DNA of 64,000 nucleotides, taken from positions 102,895 to 166,894 of the forward strand of contig NZ_JAGXJW010000007.1 in the NCBI RefSeq assembly GCF_019091135.1, given 5' to 3'. Positions within the stretch are counted from its first letter, which is position 1; the number at the start of each line of letters is the position of its first letter. Source of the stretch: Cohnella sp. GbtcB17. Its GTDB lineage: Bacteria; Bacillota; Bacilli; Paenibacillales; Paenibacillaceae. The position numbers were made by a program, and so were the translations under genes. Below are positions 42,407 to 49,815 of this stretch, piece by piece. The notes under the pieces were generated by a model, which was given only the letters and a program-made list of their open reading frames with translations, had not been told where the DNA came from and ran no database searches.

Positions 42407-42420
42407 AATTTATCAGAAGG
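42398..42420 (+). promoter_or_regulatory. Operator-like palindrome overlapping the -10 box
   Basis: The site reads CCTT-n-TGATAA-n-TTATCA-n-AAGG: two nested perfect arms around a single central T. Its overlap with the -10 box suggests a repressor site. The cognate regulator is not in the window. Confidence 0.55.
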
Positions 42421-42447
42421 ATTTAATAGATTAGGGAGGCCATTCTA

Positions 42448-43608
42448 GTGAAAAAGCAATTTCGATTCGGGACGTGGCTCGCGCTGACGATGGCGCTTGT
42501 GCTGCTTCTGGCCGCATGCGGCAACAAAAACAACAACAGTGCCGCGCCAAGCGGCTCGGCATCGGCATCGCCGTCCGCTTCTGCATCAGCGTCGCCGTCC
42601 GCATCTGCATCGCCTTCCGGCTCCGAAGCCGGCGGAGAAGCCGAAGCGCTTAAAGGCAAGAAGATCGCGCTTATCATGCGCCTGAACACGGGCACCTTTT
42701 CCGCCCAATACGTCGACGGCGTCAAAAAGCAAGTCGAGAAGTTCGGCGGCAAGGTGACCGTCATTCCTTCCGACAACAAGCTCGACGTCATGGCCACGAA
42801 CCTCGACGCAGCCGTTACCCAGAAGTACGACGGCATTCTGATCGACCATGGCGATGCGAACGCGCTGACCTCGGGTGTCGACAAGGCGATCGCGGCCGGC
42901 ATCCCGGTCGTCGCGTTCGACTCCGGCCTGACCAACACCGGCGTCACGAGCCTCGCGCAAAACGACCAGAAGATGGCCGAGCAGACGCTCTCGGCGCTCG
43001 CGAAGGATGCGGGCGGCAAGGGCAGCATCGTGAAAATTTGGGTCGCCGGCTTCCCGCCGATGGAGTCGCGCCAGATCGCCTACAAGGCATTTCTGGACGC
43101 CAACCCGGACATGAAGGAGCTGGCGGCTTACGGCACCGCGGACGGCGCGCAGTTGGACGCGCAGACGAGAACCGAAGCGATCTTGAAGCAGTATCCGGAA
43201 AAGGGCAGCATCACTGCCATCTGGGCGGCCTGGGACGAATTTGCCAAAGGTGCGGCCAACGCGGTCAAGCAAGCCGGACGCGACGAGATCAAGATCTACG
43301 GCATCGACCTGAGCGACGAAGACCTTGCGCTCATTCAAGATCCGACGAGCCCATGGGTCGCTTCCGCAGCCGTCGATCCGGCAACGATCGGTCAAGTCCA
43401 AGTTCGCTACCTGTACCAGAAGCTGCACGGCGACGAAACGCCGCCGACGGTTCAGCTCGACTCCGTCTACGTGAGCCGCGACGCGCTCCCGACGGACAAA
43501 AAAGTAACGACCGCCGATCTGTCCCAGTACGTGGACGGATGGGGCGCGAGCGACACCGGCAACACGGATTATCTCAAGGCGCTTGAGCAATCCGTCGGCG
43601 CCAAGTAA
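42448..43608 (+). CDS. Sugar ABC transporter substrate-binding lipoprotein
   Basis: A lipoprotein of 386 residues: signal segment and lipobox (LLLAAC, cysteine near residue 24), then a Ser/Ala/Pro linker built from a small repeat (SASASPSASA), then a type I periplasmic-binding fold (KIALIMRLNTGTFSAQYVDGV, DGILIDHGDANAL, IPVVAFDSG, AIWAAWDEFAKGAANAV). It resembles RbsB-type sugar-binding proteins. GTG 42448 has GGGAGG nine bases before. It opens a three-gene transporter unit, with a stable hairpin after it. Confidence 0.92.
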   Translation: MKKQFRFGTWLALTMALVLLLAACGNKNNNSAAPSGSASASPSASASASPSASASPSGSEAGGEAEALKGKKIALIMRLNTGTFSAQYVDGVKKQVEKFGGKVTVIPSDNKLDVMATNLDAAVTQKYDGILIDHGDANALTSGVDKAIAAGIPVVAFDSGLTNTGVTSLAQNDQKMAEQTLSALAKDAGGKGSIVKIWVAGFPPMESRQIAYKAFLDANPDMKELAAYGTADGAQLDAQTRTEAILKQYPEKGSITAIWAAWDEFAKGAANAVKQAGRDEIKIYGIDLSDEDLALIQDPTSPWVASAAVDPATIGQVQVRYLYQKLHGDETPPTVQLDSVYVSRDALPTDKKVTTADLSQYVDGWGASDTGNTDYLKALEQSVGAK

Positions 43609-43623
43609 AATAAGCTAGGGACG

Positions 43624-43655
43624 AGGACGGCGCGGGATTCTGACCGCGCCGTCCT
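43624..43655 (+). other. Stable intercistronic hairpin
   Basis: AGGACGGCGCGG (43624-43635) pairs perfectly with CCGCGCCGTCCT (43644-43655), with no T run. A hairpin here commonly protects binding-protein mRNA and lowers downstream expression. Confidence 0.6.
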
Positions 43656-43694
43656 GTATTGCGATCGGAAGGAAATGCGCAAGGAGGAGCGGAT

Positions 43695-45212
43695 ATGAGC
43701 GTCGCCTTACAACTAGCGATGAACGATATATCGAAGTCGTTCGCCGGCGTCAGCGCGCTCGGCGGGGTGGATTTCACGCTGCGGCCGGGGGAAGAGGATG
43801 CGCTGCACGGCGCGAACGGCGCCGGCAAGAGCACGCTGATGTAGATCCTGTCCGGCGCCGACGCGGCGGACGGGGGCACGATCCGGATCGGAGAGCGCGA
43901 GCTGTCGATCGCCTCCCCGGCGGACGCGAAGGCGGAAGGCATTCACTGCGTTTACCAGGAAGTCGATACTTCACTCGTGCCGCATCTCACCGTAGCGGAG
44001 AACATGATGCTCGACCGGATCGCCGCCGACAAAGGATCGATGTGGATGAACTGGTCCGCGATCGGCAGGGAAGCAGAAGCGGTGCTTAGCCGCATCGGAT
44101 CGCGCATACCGGTCGCGCGCAGGGCGGACGAGCTTACCCTGGCGGAAAAGCAGATCGTGCTGATCGCCAGGCTTCTCGTGCAGGAGGCCAAATTCGTCAT
44201 TCTCGACGAGCCGACGGCACCGCTGAGCCTGGAAGAAGCGGACAGGCTGTTCGGCATTATGGACGAGCTGAAAAAGCAAGGCATCGGCATCGTCTTTATT
44301 TCCCACAGGCTGCCCGAAGTCAAGCAGGTCAGCGACCGGATCACCGTCATGCGCGACGGCAAGGTCGTGCTGTCCGAGCCGGCTGCCGCCGTGGAAACGG
44401 GTGATATCGTCCGGGCGATGCTCGGCCGCAGCTTCGAAGAGGAATATCCGAAGGCGACCGTGCCGATCGGAGAGACGCTGCTTGAGGTCGAGGACATCGC
44501 CGCGGGACACCGCGTCCGTGGCGTCAACCTGAGCGTCCGCCGCGGCGAGATCGTCGCCGTCGTCGGCCTCGTCGGCGCGGGCAAGACGGAGCTGTCGAGG
44601 CTGCTTTTCGGCGCGGATCCGGCAGATCGGGGCAACGTCAAAATCGCCGGCAAGACGGTGAGCGCGGCTTCGCCGGCGGACGCCGTCCGCGCCGGAATCG
44701 CGCTTGTGCCGGAAGAGCGGCGCAAGGAAGGCATTCTGGTCGGCTCTTCGGTCCTTCATAATCTGAGCTTGCCGATTTTGAAGCAGCTCAGCGGCGCGCT
44801 GGGCTTTCTCTCGCGGCTGTCGGAGCGCAAGCACGCGGAAGGCATGGTCGGCCGGCTTGGCATTCGCACGGCTTCGCCGGGCCTGCTCGTCGGCTATTTA
44901 AGCGGCGGCAACCAGCAGAAGGTGGCGATCGGCAAATGGATGGCGACCGACGCCGAAGTGTTTATGTTCGACGAGCCGACTAAAGGCGTGGATGTCGGCG
45001 CGAAGCGCGACATTTTCCGCATCATCGGCGAGCTGGCCGCAGCGGGCAAAGGCGTCCTGTACTTGACCTGCGAATTCGCCGAGGCGCTGGGGCTTGCGGA
45101 CCGCATCCTCGTGATGTGCGACGGCGCGATCGTCAAGCAATTCGACCGAGGCGGCGTAACCATGGAAGAGCTACTTTATTACGCAAGCGCAGGCAAGGAG
45201 GATCTGGCGTGA
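43695..45212 (+). pseudogene. Sugar ABC transporter ATPase, interrupted by an in-frame amber codon
   Basis: An RbsA-type ATPase with two nucleotide-binding domains. The first Walker A ends [11 protein letters not shown], then TAG at 43842-43844 where the family has a lysine codon (AAG), then ILSGADAAD continues in the same frame to 45212. After the stop the frame holds LTLAEKQIVLIARLL, VILDEPTAPLS, the second Walker A GLVGAGKTELS, GGNQQKVAIGKW and DEPTKGVD. The segment before Walker A ([12 protein letters not shown]) also departs from the usual PGEVHALLGENG. It may be a decayed gene, a readthrough case or a sequencing error. ATG 43977 could restart a 411-residue product. Confidence 0.8.
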
Positions 45213-46195
45213 ACAACCGGCTGTTGCAATTTTCGTACAAATACGGCGCGCTTATTTTTATCGGGCTCGTCATTTTGTTTTTTTCGCTGCGCAACGAGTA
45301 CTTTTTTACGTATTCGAACCTGGTGGACATTTTGCGTTCGATCTCGATTCTCACCTTCGTGGCGATCGGCGTGACGATCTCGCTCACGGTCGACGGCTTC
45401 GACCTGTCCGTCGGCTCGACGGTATCGCTGACTACGGTCGCGACGGCCACCATGATGATCTGGTACGAGTTGCCGCTTGCGGTCGTACTCATCGTGCCGC
45501 TGCTCATCGGCGCCGTCGTGGGCCTGCTTAACGCCTTCCTGATCGTCAAGGTCCGGATTCCCGACCTGCTCGCCACCTTGGCGGTCATGTACATCGTGAG
45601 CGGCATCCACAAGACGTACACGAAGGGCTACTCGATCTACAACAACATGCAGTTCCAGGACGGCACCAAGGCACCGGGCGTCATGAATCCCGATTTTCTG
45701 TGGATCGGCCAAGGCAAGCTGTTCGGCGTGCCCTTTCCGGTCATTTTGATGGTTCTGGCGGTGATCGGCGCGCATGTATTCATGAAGTACACGCGTTTCG
45801 GACGCCGCACGACGATGACCGGCGGCAACGAGGAAGCCGCGCGCCTGTCGGGCGTCCGCGTGCGCCGCGTCCGCGCCTGGGCGTACGTCGCTTCGGGCGT
45901 CTTCGCCGCCATCGGCGGCATTCTGTACACCGCGCGCGTCGGCTCCGGCCAGATCGACGCCGGCGCGCCGATGCTGATGGACGCCGTCGCGGCCGTATTC
46001 GTCGGCTACTCCGTGTTCGGCGCGGGCCGCCCGAACATTATCGGGACTTTCGTAGGTGCCGTCCTGACGGGCATTCTGATCAACGGCTTGACGATGCTGC
46101 ACGTCCAGTATTATACGACCGATATCATTAAAGGGGCCGTGCTCGTGCTTGCCTTGACGGTCACATTCGTCCATTTGAGCCGCCGCAGGGCTTAA
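45209..46195 (+). CDS. Sugar ABC transporter permease (RbsC type)
   Basis: A polytopic permease of 328 residues with 8-10 membrane segments. Family landmarks are [18 protein letters not shown] (about 65), [39 protein letters not shown] (the cytoplasmic coupling loop) and [30 protein letters not shown] 45209 overlaps the ATPase stop (GTGA), with AAGGAGG upstream. The gene is intact although the ATPase frame upstream is interrupted. Confidence 0.93.
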   Translation: MNNRLLQFSYKYGALIFIGLVILFFSLRNEYFFTYSNLVDILRSISILTFVAIGVTISLTVDGFDLSVGSTVSLTTVATATMMIWYELPLAVVLIVPLLIGAVVGLLNAFLIVKVRIPDLLATLAVMYIVSGIHKTYTKGYSIYNNMQFQDGTKAPGVMNPDFLWIGQGKLFGVPFPVILMVLAVIGAHVFMKYTRFGRRTTMTGGNEEAARLSGVRVRRVRAWAYVASGVFAAIGGILYTARVGSGQIDAGAPMLMDAVAAVFVGYSVFGAGRPNIIGTFVGAVLTGILINGLTMLHVQYYTTDIIKGAVLVLALTVTFVHLSRRRA

Positions 46196-46232
46196 ATATA
46201 AGGCTCTCGATAAAGCTCGCGCCGCTTGCCGC

Positions 46233-46262
46233 TTGCGGTGCCGCCGTTTTCATGTGTATAAT
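46233..46262 (+). promoter_or_regulatory. Sigma-A-type promoter for hup
   Basis: TTGCGG (46233-46238), an 18-base spacer and TATAAT (46257-46262), 59 bases before the hup TTG. Confidence 0.65.
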
Positions 46263-46320
46263 TTTCGTTGAAACGGATAAACAGATACTACGCCAGTTGT
46301 CCGTATGGGAGGTGAATGCA

Positions 46321-46593
46321 TTGAACAAGACCGAACTGATCGCGAAGGTTTCCGAGCTTGCGGACCTTTCCAAGAAGGACGCGACATCCGCGGTGGACGC
46401 CGTTTTCGACGTCATCTCCGAAGCGCTCCAATCCGGCGACAAGGTACAGCTCGTCGGCTTCGGCAACTTCGAAGTCCGCGAACGCTCCGCCCGCAAAGGC
46501 CGGAACCCGCAGACCGGCGACGAGATCGAGATTCCGGCAGGCAAGATCCCCGCGTTCAAGCCGGGGAAGGCGCTCAAGGACGGAATTAAATAA
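46321..46593 (+). CDS. hup: DNA-binding protein HU
   Basis: A histone-like protein of 90 residues. [21 protein letters not shown] opens the helical dimerisation part. The beta-arm is [22 protein letters not shown] with the intercalating proline, ending in [12 protein letters not shown]. It bends and compacts DNA as a dimer. TTG 46321 lies 7 bases after GGGAGGTG. hbs follows spoIVA directly in B. subtilis; here the transporter genes separate them. A terminator follows. Confidence 0.97.
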   Translation: MNKTELIAKVSELADLSKKDATSAVDAVFDVISEALQSGDKVQLVGFGNFEVRERSARKGRNPQTGDEIEIPAGKIPAFKPGKALKDGIK

Positions 46594-46651
46594 TAAGACT
46601 AAGCGTAGGCGCTAGCGATACATACCGCGTGCCGGGTACGCTGCGCACGGG

Positions 46652-46691
46652 AAGCCATCTTTGCCTGAATTCAAGGCGGAGATGGCTTTTT
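46652..46691 (+). terminator. Intrinsic terminator after hup
   Basis: AAGCCATC (46652-46659) pairs with GATGGCTT (46681-46688), with GCC/GGC pairing inside, ending in T. Confidence 0.85.
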
Positions 46692-46765
46692 CTATGTGCG
46701 CGCGTCCCTTGCAAGGCTGATTCATATTTTGCGATAAAGCGATTTACACGCATCGACACGAATGT

Positions 46766-46853
46766 TAGTATTTTATCAGAATAGGTATTCGGGTGGATTT
46801 TGTAAAATAATATCTTCCAGCAGTGGATGATTTTATCGTTTTATAGTATTTTA
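46766..46853 (+). repeat. Direct repeats in the AT-rich region before the agr-like operon
   Basis: TAGTATTTTA occurs at 46766-46775 and 46844-46853. ATTTTATC occurs at 46770-46777 and 46830-46837. They lie in an AT-rich stretch (about 46720-46870) unlike the flanks, just ahead of the cassette. They are candidate regulator sites, possibly for the LytTR protein encoded at the operon end. Confidence 0.5.
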
Positions 46854-46874
46854 GATAAAAGGGGCTCAAAGCCA

Positions 46875-47543
46875 ATGCATTATGTACCATTCGTAATAGG
46901 AGCCGCCATCGAATGCTTTGGCGTATTTCTGGTCATGTTTTCCCTTTTTCGTTTCCGACTCAACCGGAGAGCCTTCATCACCGTTTCGATCGTTGCGTTC
47001 ATGATGAGCCAGGTTTCCTACTTCACGCGTTTGAACCCGGAGACGGTGAACCTTTCGACTTATATCCAGTTTTTCCTATACGTCATTATTTTGTGGATTT
47101 TGTTCAGGGTCCCGATTTTTTATTCGATCATTATGAATTTCGCCGGTCTGTCGCTGCTTATCGTCGTTCAGGGCATTACGATCCTCGCGCTCGGCCAGTA
47201 CAACTCGATATCCGTCGAGACGATCAAGGACGACGAGGCGATCAGCGTATCCGCGCAGCTGCTCACTTTTATTCTTATGTTCGTCGTCGCGCGCGTCATC
47301 AAGCGATTCAATTGGGGATTCGACTTCGTGCCGACCTCGCGCAGACACGACTTGGAGTTCAAAGGCACCAATGCGACCTTGATTGCGGTCATCATTTCGG
47401 CGATCGTCGCTTTTATGGTGCTGGCTTATGTATTTCGGAATGAGTTCGAAGATTATGTCGTCTACGCGAGTCTCGTATTCATATTAACCTTGCCGCCGTT
47501 TCTTTATATCGCGTTAAGGAAGGACAATGAGGATGCTGCGTAA
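46875..47543 (+). CDS. AgrC-sensor-like multi-pass membrane protein lacking a kinase domain
   Basis: A 222-residue membrane protein with six to seven membrane segments, at about 3-25, 33-50, 60-78, 79-106, 127-143, 168-187 and 195-214, and a tail of only eight residues (RKDNEDAA). In size and topology it looks like the sensor half of an AgrC peptide receptor, but it stops exactly where the histidine kinase would begin. Residues 145-165 form a basic cytoplasmic loop (TSRRHDLEFK). ATG 46875 follows AAGGGG. The 3' end overlaps agrB by 17 bases. Being the receptor of the cassette is inferred from context. Confidence 0.7.
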   Translation: MHYVPFVIGAAIECFGVFLVMFSLFRFRLNRRAFITVSIVAFMMSQVSYFTRLNPETVNLSTYIQFFLYVIILWILFRVPIFYSIIMNFAGLSLLIVVQGITILALGQYNSISVETIKDDEAISVSAQLLTFILMFVVARVIKRFNWGFDFVPTSRRHDLEFKGTNATLIAVIISAIVAFMVLAYVFRNEFEDYVVYASLVFILTLPPFLYIALRKDNEDAA

Positions 47544-48057
47544 ATATTCGGAAGGACTCAATTTCAGGATGACCGAAGCCGGCGTCCAGGCGCCTTCGGT
47601 GGACGTCATCGAATACGCGCTGAAAATCATCGTCAATACGGTGTTTATCGCGACGGCGACGCTCGTCCTCGGACTGGTGACGGGCGAGCCTGCGGCGACG
47701 CTGGCGGTGATCGTATCCTTTGCCGTGCTGCGTCTTGCGACGGGAGGCTATCATCTCCACTCGAACGTCGGCTGCATCGTCGGCTCTACGATCGTGTTGA
47801 CGTTAATTCCGCATATTCATCTCGCCAATGCATGGTCGCTCGGACTTACGCTTTTCGCCTTGGCGATGGTCGCCATCTTTGCGCCCTCCAACTTCGACAA
47901 GTACGCGTGGATCAAACCGAAGCACTATCCGATCCTCAAGGTGATCGGGCTTGCGATCGTCGCTTCGAATCTGTGGATTCGCTCCGATCTGCTCGCCTTG
48001 ACGTTTGCGGTTCAGACGCTGCTGCTCCCCTTTAAGGAAGGAGGTGAAGAAAAATGA
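47527..48057 (+). CDS. agrB: AgrB-like peptide-processing membrane protease
   Basis: A 176-residue membrane cysteine protease. The family active site is clear: RLATGGYHLHSNVGC, with His76 and Cys83 seven residues apart as in S. aureus AgrB (His77, Cys84). Four to six membrane segments follow (VVDVIEYALKIIVNTVFIATATLVLG-like region, VGSTIVLTLIPHIHLA, ILKVIGLAIVASNLWI). AgrB cuts the C-terminal part of AgrD and forms the thiolactone ring. ATG 47527 (or 47533) lies inside the preceding gene; the stop overlaps agrD as ATGA. Confidence 0.92.
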   Translation: MRMLRKYSEGLNFRMTEAGVQAPSVDVIEYALKIIVNTVFIATATLVLGLVTGEPAATLAVIVSFAVLRLATGGYHLHSNVGCIVGSTIVLTLIPHIHLANAWSLGLTLFALAMVAIFAPSNFDKYAWIKPKHYPILKVIGLAIVASNLWIRSDLLALTFAVQTLLLPFKEGGEEK

Positions 48058-48176
48058 AAAAACGCGCATACAGCGTGGTAGGTTCCCTGCTTGTAGCCGT
48101 CGCTTCCTTGTTCGCATTCACGGGCTGCTACGTCTTTCTGAACAAACCTACAATGCCGAAGGAGCTCCGCAGATGA
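48054..48176 (+). CDS. agrD: AgrD-like cyclic lactone autoinducer pro-peptide
   Basis: A 40-residue pro-peptide overlooked by length cut-offs. It has a basic N-terminus (MKKRAYS), an amphipathic hydrophobic helix (VVGSLLVAVASLFAF), the presumed signal core around Cys25 (TGCYVFL) and a charged tail NKPTMPKELRR. The tail matches the AgrD exit signature, which in S. aureus reads VPKEL. A five-residue ring Cys25-Leu29 is predicted after AgrB cleavage. The ribosome site GGAGGTGA is perfect and ATG 48054 overlaps the agrB stop. A lipoprotein reading (FTGC) is possible but the lipobox is poor. Confidence 0.85.
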   Translation: MKKRAYSVVGSLLVAVASLFAFTGCYVFLNKPTMPKELRR

Positions 48177-48553
48177 GCAAAATGATTCCGGTTTCCATTC
48201 GTCGCGGCAAAGAGGTTGAAGTGGTCGAGATTCCGCTCGAAGATGTGCTGTTCCAGTTCATCGAGAACGGGGTCATCAAGTTTCAGACAGCGTACGGCGT
48301 GTTCAGCCATCTTAGCACCCTAGAAGAGTTCGACCGCTATTTGTCCGGCGAAGGCTTCCGAAAAGTCGAGCGCGGCTATTTGGTGCAGACGGACAAGATC
48401 CAGCGATACGACGGAGATCTCGGGCGCGTGTTTTTTGAAGGCGGCATCAGCGCGCCGGTATCCAGGGCCCACCACAAGGACCTCGTTGCTTTCTTGCGGG
48501 AAGACTCAGGAGCGCCGGCTTACGGATTGAATCTCAAGCCTTCCAAAGCTTAA
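48173..48553 (+). CDS. Stand-alone LytTR DNA-binding regulator
   Basis: A 126-residue protein consisting of a LytTR domain, the DNA-binding part of AgrA, and no receiver. Typical features are IPLEDVLFQFIENGVIKFQT, LSTLEEFDRYL, GFRKVERGYLVQTDKIQRYD and APVSRAHHKDLVAFL. LytTR proteins bind direct repeats and usually activate transcription. ATG 48173 overlaps the agrD stop (ATGA). With no phosphorylatable aspartate, control must come by another route, perhaps by holding to the membrane protein of the same operon (inference). Confidence 0.88.
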   Translation: MSKMIPVSIRRGKEVEVVEIPLEDVLFQFIENGVIKFQTAYGVFSHLSTLEEFDRYLSGEGFRKVERGYLVQTDKIQRYDGDLGRVFFEGGISAPVSRAHHKDLVAFLREDSGAPAYGLNLKPSKA

Positions 48554-48561
48554 GAGCATTG

Positions 48562-48608
48562 GCCGGCGGCATACCAGACAGCCGCCGGCTGCCCGGCTGC
48601 GGGGTTTT
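48562..48608 (+). terminator. Hairpins ending the agr-like operon
   Basis: GCCGGCGGC (48562-48570) pairs with GCCGCCGGC (48581-48589). A short second stem, CCCG/CGGG (48592-48603), precedes four T. Confidence 0.6.
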
Positions 48609-48639
48609 CGAATGACCCTGTCGAATGAATGAGATAGAC

Positions 48640-48669
48640 TTGCAAGCAGAACGTATCGCGTGCTATAAT
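48640..48669 (+). promoter_or_regulatory. Promoter of tRNA-Pro
   Basis: TTGCAA (48640-48645), an 18-base spacer and TATAAT (48664-48669), 21 bases before the mature tRNA 5' end. Confidence 0.75.
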
Positions 48670-48690
48670 CACATACGTTCGCTGTTATTC

Positions 48691-48767
48691 CGGGACGTAG
48701 CACAGTCTGGTAGCGCGCACCCTTGGGGTGGGTGAGGTCGTGGGTTCGAATCCCGCCGTTCCGACCA
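48691..48767 (+). tRNA. tRNA-Pro, anticodon GGG
   Basis: The 77-base cloverleaf has acceptor arms CGGGACG and CGTTCCG with one G-T pair, anticodon stem CACCC/GGGTG around the loop TTGGGGT (anticodon GGG), T-arm with GGTTCGAATC, and an encoded CCA end. It reads CCC and CCU proline codons. It is a single-gene unit with its own promoter and terminator, immediately after the agr-like cassette. Confidence 0.96.
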
Positions 48768-48787
48768 TTACATAAGTGAACAAGACT

Positions 48788-48820
48788 GCTTCCCGCGGCT
48801 TCACCCGGGGAGCCGTTTTT
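48788..48820 (+). terminator. Terminator after tRNA-Pro
   Basis: GCTTCCCG (48788-48795) pairs with CGGGGAGC (48806-48813) with one wobble, then CG and five T. Confidence 0.75.
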
Positions 48821-48881
48821 ATTAGTAGAGGCGCATTCTGCTCGAACCGTTCAGCTAGCGATCACAAGGAGGCAAGCCGAT

Positions 48882-49109
48882 ATGGAGCTACCGAATCAAG
48901 CGGATTATATCGTCGTCAAGGCCAAAGAGAGCGGCGTTAACGTGATCGGATTGACGCGCGGACAGGACACGCGATTCCATCACACGGAGAAGCTGGACAA
49001 AGGCGAAGTGCTGATCGCACAATTTACCGATCATACCTCCGCCATCAAGATCCGCGGCAAAGCGACGGTCTTGACCAAGTACGGCATCGTCGAGACGGAC
49101 AACGAATAA
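48882..49109 (+). CDS. mtrB: trp RNA-binding attenuation protein (TRAP)
   Basis: TRAP forms an 11-subunit ring that, with tryptophan bound, wraps RNA carrying spaced GAG/TAG triplets. The 75 residues match B. subtilis MtrB closely: [43 protein letters not shown](I)RG, with the lysine and arginine residues that contact GAG bases. Its target site occurs at 59266-59293 in this window. In B. subtilis mtrB follows mtrA (folE); folE is not here. AAGGAGGCAAGCCGAT precedes the ATG. Confidence 0.97.
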   Translation: MELPNQADYIVVKAKESGVNVIGLTRGQDTRFHHTEKLDKGEVLIAQFTDHTSAIKIRGKATVLTKYGIVETDNE

Positions 49110-49195
49110 GCATGTCTCGAAGAGCAGGCATAGCCTGCCCTTTTTATTTATACAATGGAAGGAGCGAAGGCCGGACGGTCACGGGAGGGATAGCG

Positions 49196-49714
49196 ATGCG
49201 TCATTGGTGGAGCGGGCTCGCACTGCTTGCGGCGGGCGTGATCGTCATCGTGCTGCTCAGTTTGATTCAGCCTGCGCGAACGGAGCGTTCCCGGTCGGAC
49301 CGCGAGGAGCTGTTCGCCCCGATTCGCAGCGAGCGGCTCGTGGACGAAGGCGTCGTCGACCTCGTCGACCCGTTGCCGCTGGCCCATTCGCTCAGCCGCG
49401 TCCGATGGGAGCCCGGCATCTTGAGCGTGGATCTGGAGGTCTCGCCCGGCGATGGAGATGCGCAAGCGCTTATGGGCGATATTTACGAGCTGTCCAGGGC
49501 TTCGTTCGAGCGCGTGAACAACGTCAGGCAGCTGTTGATTCGCGTTTATGCGCCTCGGGGAGCGAGCAAGGTTTTGCTCGCTTCGGCCGATATCAAGGCT
49601 TCGGATTGGACGGCATTGAACGCGGCCATGCTGTCCGATGGCGCTCGGACTCCTAACTTTCGCTTGAGTTGGACGGCGGCCGGGCGGTCCTGGCTCGCAA
49701 ATTTAGCATTTTAA
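49196..49714 (+). CDS. Membrane-anchored protein of unknown function
   Basis: Not recognised. It has 172 residues, with one N-terminal membrane segment (GLALLAAGVIVIVLLSLIQP) and a soluble extracytoplasmic part containing WEPGILSVDLEV and QALMGDIYELSRASFERVNNVRQLLIRVYAP, a mixed alpha/beta pattern. It has no cysteines in the outer domain. ATG 49196 follows GGGAGGGATAGCG; the frame is open to 49112 but without a ribosome site. Similar single-pass proteins occur near hepS in Paenibacillaceae, as far as I recall. Confidence 0.65.
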   Translation: MRHWWSGLALLAAGVIVIVLLSLIQPARTERSRSDREELFAPIRSERLVDEGVVDLVDPLPLAHSLSRVRWEPGILSVDLEVSPGDGDAQALMGDIYELSRASFERVNNVRQLLIRVYAPRGASKVLLASADIKASDWTALNAAMLSDGARTPNFRLSWTAAGRSWLANLAF

Positions 49715-49753
49715 TGAACGGTTGAAGCGTCTCATGCGGCGCGCAAACGGTTA

Positions 49754-49762
49754 TGTTATAAT
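49754..49762 (+). promoter_or_regulatory. Extended -10 promoter for the hepS operon
   Basis: TGTTATAAT is a perfect extended -10 element 54 bases before hepS; no good -35 box was seen. Confidence 0.6.
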
Positions 49763-49815
49763 TAATCAATTGAAAAAGCGACGACACCCGCGTTTTGCAA
49801 CTCCGGAGGCTGAAC

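Noticed and set aside
42403..42415. Fur box at the transporter promoter
   Set aside because: TGATAA-T-TTATCA is a 6-1-6 palindrome, while Fur sites need the 7-1-7 pattern with ATTATCA; the transporter is also of sugar type.
48111..48128. Lipoprotein signal in the AgrD-like peptide (FTGC)
   Set aside because: The -3 residue is Phe rather than Leu-like, the mature part would be only 16 residues, and the AgrB neighbour with the PKEL tail fits an AgrD far better.
48691..48767. tRNA-Pro as an integration site for a mobile element
   Set aside because: No integrase, transposase or repeat of the tRNA 3' end was seen on either side.
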